Shown here in pieces: positions 32,900 through 37,903 of a stretch of 37,903 nt of DNA. The DNA comes from Bacilli bacterium. Its GTDB lineage: Bacteria; Bacillota_I; Bacilli_A; RF39; UBA660. A program made the position numbers and the translations under genes. Every line of letters begins with the position of its first letter. The first letter of the stretch is position 1. A model generated the notes under the pieces. It was not told the DNA's origin. It saw only the letters and a program-made list of their open reading frames with translations, and ran no database searches. The DNA is taken from positions 1-37,903 of the forward strand of contig JAFQIC010000042.1 in NCBI GenBank assembly GCA_017397745.1, in the 5' to 3' direction.

Positions 32900-33442
32900 A
32901 TGCCTACATATAAAGAAATAGTAACGAAAGCGGTTATAGGGAAAGGAAAAAAATTATTTAAAGACACTTATGATCTTTATATTGAAGATAACGTTGATAC
33001 AGTACTTGGTTGCTGGGTAATAAATCATGAAATGTCAGGAAGAAATGATAAAGGGTCTGTTTTAATAACTGGATCTTTTGATGTGAATATTTGGTATAGT
33101 TATGATAATAATACCAAAACAAGTGTAGCAATTAAAAAAATACATTACAAAGAAAATGTAAATGTGAGACTGAAAGAAGCATCTACATTAACTGATAATT
33201 CAGAAATTATAATTAGAAGTTTAAAAAATCCTACATGCACAGATGTTAAAAGTAATGAAAAGAAAATAATATATGATATAGAAAAAGAACTAGGAATTGA
33301 AATAATTGGAGATGCAAAAGTAAAAATAGCTATAGAAGATGATTTTGATGACTACGAAATAATAGAAGAAGATAATAAAAATATAAATAAAATAATGAAT
33401 GATATAGATAATAATATAAATGAAGATTATTTAAAAAACTAA
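32900..33442 (+). CDS. cotE: Outer spore coat morphogenetic protein CotE
   Basis: In Bacillus CotE forms the layer on which the outer spore coat assembles. The 180 residues match CotE throughout: YKEIVTKAVIGKGKK at the start, LGCWVINHEMSG, GSFDVNIWYSYDNNTKTSVA in the centre, LKNPTCTDV, and an acidic C-terminal tail (DDFDDYEIIEED). Length equals that of Bacillus CotE. GAGGAGG precedes the ATG and a sigma-K-type promoter lies upstream. It keeps the neighbourhood of miaB, as in Bacillus. The clearest evidence for a sporulation heritage in this window. Confidence 0.95.
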   Translation: MPTYKEIVTKAVIGKGKKLFKDTYDLYIEDNVDTVLGCWVINHEMSGRNDKGSVLITGSFDVNIWYSYDNNTKTSVAIKKIHYKENVNVRLKEASTLTDNSEIIIRSLKNPTCTDVKSNEKKIIYDIEKELGIEIIGDAKVKIAIEDDFDDYEIIEEDNKNINKIMNDIDNNINEDYLKN

Positions 33443-33443
33443 A

Positions 33444-33470
33444 GTCAACCAAAAAAGGTTGACATTTTAT
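33444..33470 (+). terminator. Terminator of cotE, overlapping the rpsP promoter
   Basis: GTCAACC (33444-33450), loop AAAAAA, GGTTGAC (33457-33463), then ATTTTAT. The right arm contains the start of the rpsP -35 box. Confidence 0.8.
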
Positions 33471-33487
33471 ATTATATGATGTAATAT
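33459..33487 (+). promoter_or_regulatory. rpsP-khpA promoter
   Basis: TTGACA (33459-33464), 17 bases, TAATAT (33482-33487). The -35 box lies in the 3' arm of the cotE terminator. rpsP starts at 33513 after GAAGGAG. Confidence 0.65.
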
Positions 33488-33512
33488 TATTAAACAGAAG
33501 GAGAAAAATATT

Positions 33513-33779
33513 ATGGTAAAATTAAGATTAACTAGATTAGGTGCTAAAAAAAGACCTTATTACCGCGTTGTAGCAGCTGATAGTCATAACAAAAGAGATG
33601 GAAAAGTTATAGACTTAATAGGAACTTATAGTCCCCTTGAAGAAGTGAAATACAACATCGATGAAGAAAAAGCTTTAAGTTGGCTTAAAAAAGGAGCACA
33701 ACCAACTGATACTGTAAGAAGTTTATTTAGTAAAGTTGGTATTATGGAAAAATTCCATAATTCAAGTAAAAATAAATAA
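33513..33779 (+). CDS. rpsP: Ribosomal protein bS16
   Basis: Small-subunit protein needed for 30S assembly. The 88 residues show [30 protein letters not shown], then IGTYSPLE and the [19 protein letters not shown] segment, all standard. Its stop shares a base with the khpA start (TAATG), giving the usual rpsP-khpA pair. Confidence 0.98.
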   Translation: MVKLRLTRLGAKKRPYYRVVAADSHNKRDGKVIDLIGTYSPLEEVKYNIDEEKALSWLKKGAQPTDTVRSLFSKVGIMEKFHNSSKNK

Positions 33780-34021
33780 TGAATTTAGTAGAATTTTCAG
33801 AATTTCTAGTGACTCGTCTTGCAAAAGAATCTGATTTAGTAAAAGTAAAAGATTTTGAAACAGAAGAAGGACTAATTATTCAAATATTAGTTAGTGAATC
33901 TGATATGGGTAGAGTTATTGGTAAAAAAGGAAAAATAGCAAATTCTATTAAGACACTTATTCAAGCAAAAGCTTATAACGATGGAATAAAGAATATAAAA
34001 ATTAATATTGATTCTTTTTAA
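33779..34021 (+). CDS. khpA: KH-domain RNA-binding protein KhpA
   Basis: An 80-residue single KH domain (formerly YlqC) that acts with KhpB in RNA binding and, in streptococci, in control of division and elongation. The GXXG loop is in MGRVIGKKGKIANSIKTLI. Start overlaps the rpsP stop. rimM and trmD, which often follow, are not here. Confidence 0.95.
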   Translation: MNLVEFSEFLVTRLAKESDLVKVKDFETEEGLIIQILVSESDMGRVIGKKGKIANSIKTLIQAKAYNDGIKNIKINIDSF

Positions 34022-34052
34022 ACTAATAAAACATACTTTATTAGTTTTTTTG
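34020..34052 (+). terminator. Terminator of rpsP-khpA
   Basis: AACTAATAAA (34021-34030), loop ACATAC, TTTATTAGTT (34037-34046), then a T run. Confidence 0.9.
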
Positions 34053-34112
34053 ATACTTATTATTTATTTGACATAAATATTTAGTAAATATATAATTTAA
34101 TTGGAGGAAAAT

Positions 34113-35033
34113 ATGAAAAAATGTGCTTTTATATATAATCCAGAAAGTGGACACTTAAAAAATAAAAGATTAATATATAAAATGATGGATGTACTTAAAA
34201 CTTATGATTATATGACTGATTTATATAAAACAGAATATCCAAAACATGCAGAGAAAATAGTAAAAGATTTAGAATATTATGATTTGGTTATATGTGCAGG
34301 TGGTGATGGTACTTTAAATGAAGCGATAGAGGGTAATATAAAAAGAGAAAGAAGACTTTTACTAGCACATTTACCATTTGGAACTTCTAATGATGTTGGT
34401 CATATGTATGGATACTCTAAAAATCATTTAAAAGATTTGCATATGCTTTTAAAAGGTGATATTAAAAATGTAGATGTATGTAAAATTAACGATAAATATT
34501 TTATATACGTTGCTTGCTTTGGTAATTTTATAGATGTAAGTTTTAAAACTCCTAGAAAGTGGAAAAAACAATATGGTCGCCTTGCATATATATATTATGG
34601 TGTTCAAAAACTTGCAAAAGAAATAAATACAACAAAAATAAAATATACAATAGACGGAGAAGTTAAAGAAGGAGACTATTCTTTTATATTTGTAACTAAT
34701 AGTAGTAGAGTGGCTGGTGTTAATAATCTTTACAGAGATGTTAAACTTGATGATAACATGTTTGAAGTAGCACTTTGTAAATCTAAAAATAGAAGAGAAT
34801 TGTTTGGAGTACTTAGTCAACTTTTAGTAACAAGTATTGATAAAATAGAAGGATTTGAATATTATAGAACAAATAATTTTAAGATAGAATTTGAAAATAT
34901 TTCAGAAAATTCTTGGGGTGTTGATGGAGAAGAATATCATACTAAATCAAATTATTTTGATTTTACAATTACAAAAGAAGTGCAAATGATGCTTCCTAAA
35001 AAAAATTTTAACAAATTATTCGAAGACAAATAA
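34113..35033 (+). CDS. Diacylglycerol kinase family lipid kinase
   Basis: Phosphorylates diacylglycerol (DgkB type) or a related lipid with ATP, recycling lipid freed by wall-polymer synthesis. The 306 residues start with FIYNPESG and carry the nucleotide motif CAGGDGTLNEAIEG, the LLAHLPFGTSNDVGHMYG segment (usually PxGTxND) and the C-terminal beta domain ending near WGVDGEEYH. ATG 34113 is chosen over an upstream TTG (34101) because GGAGG lies between them. It converges with the DUF378 gene on a shared terminator. Confidence 0.92.
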   Translation: MKKCAFIYNPESGHLKNKRLIYKMMDVLKTYDYMTDLYKTEYPKHAEKIVKDLEYYDLVICAGGDGTLNEAIEGNIKRERRLLLAHLPFGTSNDVGHMYGYSKNHLKDLHMLLKGDIKNVDVCKINDKYFIYVACFGNFIDVSFKTPRKWKKQYGRLAYIYYGVQKLAKEINTTKIKYTIDGEVKEGDYSFIFVTNSSRVAGVNNLYRDVKLDDNMFEVALCKSKNRRELFGVLSQLLVTSIDKIEGFEYYRTNNFKIEFENISENSWGVDGEEYHTKSNYFDFTITKEVQMMLPKKNFNKLFEDK

Positions 35034-35064
35034 AAAACTCATAGTTTAAATTTATGAGTTTTTT
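35032..35064. terminator. Bidirectional terminator between the lipid kinase and DUF378 genes
   Basis: AAAAAACTCATA (35032-35043) and TATGAGTTTTTT (35053-35064) form a 12-bp stem with T runs on both strands. Confidence 0.9.
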
Positions 35065-35066
35065 AT

Positions 35067-35270
35067 TTATTTTCTATCGTTAATAGGCATCAATAGTAAA
35101 CCGATATTAATAATACCAGCTAAACCTACAAGAGAATATATTAATCTAGTGACAAGTTCACCATCTCCAAATAGAGCCGCTACAAGGTCAAAATCAAATA
35201 AACCGATCATTCCCCAGTTTAAAGCACCTATTATAGTTATCCCTAGACATATTTTTTGTAATGTTTCCAT
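35067..35270 (-). CDS. DUF378 small membrane protein (YuzA-like)
   Basis: A 67-residue protein with two hydrophobic helices (about 6-24 and 41-61) and the family signature ALNWGMIGLFDFDLVAALFG, followed by RLIYSLVGLAGI. DUF378 proteins are widespread in Firmicutes with no assigned function. AAGGAGG precedes the ATG on the minus strand. It is a single gene, divergent from the YdcC-like lipoprotein gene. Confidence 0.92.
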   Translation of the reverse strand: METLQKICLGITIIGALNWGMIGLFDFDLVAALFGDGELVTRLIYSLVGLAGIINIGLLLMPINDRK

Positions 35271-35371
35271 CTACTCGTCCTCCTTACTACTATAGTTTAA
35301 ACAATTTTTTGTTAATTATTCATATATTATTAACATTTCAATATAATTAACTATGAATAGGGAGGAAAAAG

Positions 35372-36361
35372 TTGAAAAAGATATTTTTATTAACAATAAT
35401 GTGTTTATTATTTGTGGGATGTGGTAAATCAAATGAAGAGGATATACTTAAAAATTATCAAAAGAAACTAGATAATTCAAAAAGTTATACTTTAGATGCA
35501 AAAATGGAAATTTTTAGTAATGAAGAAAGTTATAACTATGATGTTAATGTTACTTATAAGGAAGGAGACTTTTATAAAGTATCACTTATAAACACTGAAA
35601 ATTCTCATGAACAAATTATTTTAAAAAATGAAGATGGAGTTTATGTTATAACACCGGCATTAAATAAAAGCTTTAAATTTCAAAGTGAGTGGCCATATAA
35701 TAGTAGTCAATCATATATTCTAAGTTCAGTTATAAAAGATTTATCAGCAGATTCTGATAGAACATATGAAGAAAAAAATGATAAATATATTTATACTAGT
35801 AAAGTGGACTATCCAAATAATAGTAGCCTTGTAAAACAAAAAGTAACATTTAATAAAGATATGGAAATACAAAAAATTGAAGTTTTAGATTCAAAAGATA
35901 AATCACAAATAATAGTTGATATAATTAAAGTAGATTATAAAACAAATCCTGATAAAGAATATTTTGCTTTAGAAAATAATATAGATGATGAATGTTGTGA
36001 AGATGAAAATGTAAGTCAATCTATAGAAGATGTTGTTTATCCAATGTATTTACCCGCAAATACTGTATATGAAGGTGAAGAAAAATTAAATAATAATGAA
36101 CAAGAAAGAGTAATACTTACTTTTTCTGGAGAAAAACCTTTTATTCTAGTAGAAGAAACTACTTCTGTTTCAAAAGAATTCGAAGTAAATCAAACAGGTG
36201 CAGAACTTGTATTCTATGAGAATATAGTAGGAAATCTAACGGACACATCACTTTCTTGGCATGAAAATGGAATTGATTACTATATAGTAGGTCAAAATTT
36301 ATCTAGCGAAGAACTTCTTCAAATAGCATCATCAACCACAACGGTAGCAATAACTAAATAG
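35372..36361 (+). CDS. YdcC/GerS-like lipoprotein (LolA fold)
   Basis: A 329-residue lipoprotein: signal peptide MKKIFLLTIMCLLFVG then C17 as the lipid-bearing Cys. The LolA-like domain contains NVTYKEGDFYKVSLIN, ILKNEDGVYVITPALNKSF and FQSEWPYNSSQSYIL, the pattern of Bacillus YdcC (sigma-E regulated) and of clostridial GerS, which is needed for germination. The last 110 residues form a DUF4367-like beta domain. The start is TTG, clearly set by GGGAGG. TATAAT at 35342-35347 suggests a sigma-A-like promoter; a clear sigma-E site was not found. A spore-envelope role is inferred from family and from cotE nearby. Confidence 0.78.
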   Translation: MKKIFLLTIMCLLFVGCGKSNEEDILKNYQKKLDNSKSYTLDAKMEIFSNEESYNYDVNVTYKEGDFYKVSLINTENSHEQIILKNEDGVYVITPALNKSFKFQSEWPYNSSQSYILSSVIKDLSADSDRTYEEKNDKYIYTSKVDYPNNSSLVKQKVTFNKDMEIQKIEVLDSKDKSQIIVDIIKVDYKTNPDKEYFALENNIDDECCEDENVSQSIEDVVYPMYLPANTVYEGEEKLNNNEQERVILTFSGEKPFILVEETTSVSKEFEVNQTGAELVFYENIVGNLTDTSLSWHENGIDYYIVGQNLSSEELLQIASSTTTVAITK

Positions 36362-36392
36362 AAGATTTTAACATTCTTCTTTTTCTTTTTTT
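36361..36392 (+). terminator. Weak terminator after the lipoprotein gene
   Basis: AGAAGA just after the stop can pair with TCTTCT around 36376-36381, followed by a T/C-rich run. Only six pairs. Confidence 0.5.
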
Positions 36393-36460
36393 AATAAAAT
36401 TATTAAATTTGCTTAAAAAGTTTAAATTTGTATGATAAAATTAAAAAGGAGAGTGAATTT

Positions 36461-37033
36461 ATGGCAAATAGAGAACAAAAAAGAAAAATGGAAAAAAAGA
36501 ATAAAGAAAAAAATATAAAAAAAGAAGAGCAAAAGAAAAAAAGTTTTGTTGAAAGAAAATTTGGATTAAACGAAGAAATGGCAAGTTTTATAAATACACT
36601 TTTAGTAGTATTTATTGGATTTATTATAGTACTTTTATTAACTTTAATTATGGGTAATTTAGGAGTGTTTGATTCTGGATATACTAAACCGGTACGAGGT
36701 GAAACTGAAATTTCTTATGAAGAAATATTAGTTGGAAGTGTATTTAATAAAAATGAATCAACATATTATGTGGTATTTGATAATTTTGGAGACTCAAGCT
36801 ATGATATATATCTATCACAAAAATTAAACGAATATTCAAAAGATATACCAATATATAAGGTAGATATGACTAAAGAAATTAATGCTAAACAAAAATCAGA
36901 TATAAGTAATCCATCAGCTAATAATGTTAAAGAGTTAAAAATAAAAGTGCCTACACTAATTAAAATAGTAAATGGTACTAATAGTCTTTATATAGAAGGG
37001 ACAGAAAATATAATAAATGAACTTTTTAAATAA
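36461..37033 (+). CDS. Membrane-anchored thioredoxin-like protein without CxxC
   Basis: A 190-residue protein. A highly charged Lys/Glu N-terminal segment (about 1-40) is cytoplasmic; one membrane helix follows (about 50-73); the rest is external. The external part reads STYYVVFDNFG, then IPIYKVDMTKE and VPTLIKIVNG with YIEGTENIINEL, in the strand-helix order and cis-Pro (VPT) of a thioredoxin fold. The CxxC pair is absent, so it is probably not a redox enzyme. ATG 36461 follows GGAGAG; a start 33 bases upstream lacks a site. Its last 17 bases overlap murB. Confidence 0.65.
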   Translation: MANREQKRKMEKKNKEKNIKKEEQKKKSFVERKFGLNEEMASFINTLLVVFIGFIIVLLLTLIMGNLGVFDSGYTKPVRGETEISYEEILVGSVFNKNESTYYVVFDNFGDSSYDIYLSQKLNEYSKDIPIYKVDMTKEINAKQKSDISNPSANNVKELKIKVPTLIKIVNGTNSLYIEGTENIINELFK

Positions 37034-37903
37034 AAATATAATAAATGAATTAGAAAAATATGGTGAAGTAAATAAAGATGTAGATTTAAAAAAATATAAT
37101 ACTTTTAAAATATCTTCAATATGTGATTATTTAGTAATTCCAAAGAATAAAGAATCTTTAAAAAATCTTATTAAATATTTAAAAACAATAAAAAAAGAAT
37201 TTATTATTTTAGGAAATGGATCGAATGTAATATTTAAAAATAAAAGAACTAAAAAAGTCGTTATTTTACTAACTAATTTAAATAAAATAAGTTATGATCA
37301 AAATATTGTAACTGCAGAATCAGGGGTAAAACTTCCAATTTTAGTAAATGATACTTTAAATAAAGACTTACTTGGACTAGAGTGGGCTATTAACATACCT
37401 GGTACAGTAGGTGGAAGTGTTTTTGGAAATGCGGGATGTTATGGCAATGAAATAAATGAAAGATTAATAAGTGTTGAAGTATTAAAAGATAATGAATTTA
37501 AAGTCTTAAATAAAAATGAACTTTATTTTTCATATAGAGATTCAATATTCAAAAAAGAAAAAAATATGATAATTATTAGTGCATCTTTTATGCTTGAATA
37601 CGGAAGTAGTGAAAGTGTTAAAGAAGTTATAAAAGAAAGAAATATAAAAAGAAAAGAAACTCAACCACTAGAATATCCAAGTGCTGGATCTGTTTTTAGA
37701 AATCCTTTAGGAGATTATGCTGGAGCAATTATTGAAAAATTGGGATTTAAAAAATTTTCAATTAATGATGCAGAAGTTAGTGAAAAACATGCTAATTTTA
37801 TAATTAATAAAGGAAACGCTACAGGAAAAGATGTAATTAAATTAATTAAAAAAATACAAAAAAAAGCAAAACAAGAATATAATATTGATTTAATTTTAGA
37901 ACA
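37017..37903 (+). CDS. murB: UDP-N-acetylenolpyruvoylglucosamine reductase (3' end outside window)
   Basis: Flavoenzyme that reduces enolpyruvyl-UDP-GlcNAc to UDP-MurNAc in peptidoglycan synthesis. The visible 295 residues include the FAD motifs ILGNGSNVIF and IPGTVGGSVFGNAGCYGN, then YRDSIFK and SAGSVFRNP (catalytic Ser region). The frame is still open at the last base with only a few residues likely missing. The ATG at 37017 lies within the previous gene; AAGGG stands about 11 bases before it. Confidence 0.95.
   Translation, partial: MNFLNKNIINELEKYGEVNKDVDLKKYNTFKISSICDYLVIPKNKESLKNLIKYLKTIKKEFIILGNGSNVIFKNKRTKKVVILLTNLNKISYDQNIVTAESGVKLPILVNDTLNKDLLGLEWAINIPGTVGGSVFGNAGCYGNEINERLISVEVLKDNEFKVLNKNELYFSYRDSIFKKEKNMIIISASFMLEYGSSESVKEVIKERNIKRKETQPLEYPSAGSVFRNPLGDYAGAIIEKLGFKKFSINDAEVSEKHANFIINKGNATGKDVIKLIKKIQKKAKQEYNIDLILE

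Noticed and set aside
35310-35347. Sigma-E promoter ahead of the YdcC-like gene
   Set aside because: TCATATA fits the -35 but the element at the right distance is TATAAT, not CATACAAT; called sigma-A-like instead.
1-37903. Mycoplasma genetic code (TGA as Trp)
   Set aside because: Trp is TGG in conserved proteins and TGA serves as the ASCH gene stop with the next gene's ribosome site placed to match.
1-37903. CRISPR array or tRNA genes
   Set aside because: No regularly spaced repeats and no tRNA-like cloverleaf or GTTCRANNC arm was seen on either strand; a covariance search would settle tRNAs.

Overview
The window reads as a chromosomal piece from an uncultured, very A+T-rich member of the Bacilli, near the Erysipelotrichales / RF39 / Acholeplasma side of the tree. 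Evidence: strong A/T third-position bias, TGG for Trp and TGA used as stop (standard code, not the Mycoplasma code), Bacillus-type gene neighbours (gpsB-rnpB, rodZ-pgsA-recA-rny, ftsY-ylxM-ffh, rpsP-khpA, miaB-cotE), sigma-A promoters of the TTGACA-17-TATAAT kind and a Gram-positive LexA box before recA. Recognisable spore-coat genes (cotE and a CotD-like gene) and a YdcC/GerS-type lipoprotein imply an ancestor that made spores, and perhaps a spore former now.

Layout. 1-9600 is a defence islet: a divergent small gene, then an AbrB-type regulator, HsdM, HsdS, HsdR and a GmrSD-type (DUF262 + HNH) enzyme packed with overlaps or no gap, then a four-helix membrane protein. Hairpins lie to its left and a perfect 11-bp tandem repeat to its right, followed by unique sequence and the core genes ybaK-type deacylase and fmt. 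11267-17787 is core: an anchored protein, gpsB, RNase P RNA, a short RodZ-like protein, pgsA, recA, rny and an SDR enzyme. RNase J (minus strand) and a HipA-like kinase gene plus ftsY-ylxM-ffh diverge from two promoters whose -35 boxes overlap.

23030-30110 is an accessory stretch that splits ffh from rpsP: CotD-like coat gene, a phage-type gene remnant, a NERD nuclease-like gene, an 87%-identical broken copy of the cotD tail, ASCH and zinc exporter genes, a large secreted protein, a Cas4-like + DEDD nuclease (DUF2779), rpoZ, a tiny prepilin-like ORF and a G+C-rich cassette with the codon pattern of a diversity-generating retroelement variable region. 30118-37903 returns to core: miaB, a dicarboxylate/amino acid symporter, cotE, rpsP-khpA, a diacylglycerol kinase, a DUF378 protein, the YdcC-like lipoprotein, a thioredoxin-like membrane protein and murB (cut by the window edge).

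Most notable: the variable-region-like cassette lying in frame behind the mini-prepilin; two spore-coat genes that both carry AC-N16/17-CATANNNTA (sigma-K type) promoters; the AbrB-type I R-M-GmrSD operon; the NERD gene bracketed by cotD and its dead copy; and the HipA-like kinase translationally coupled to ftsY.
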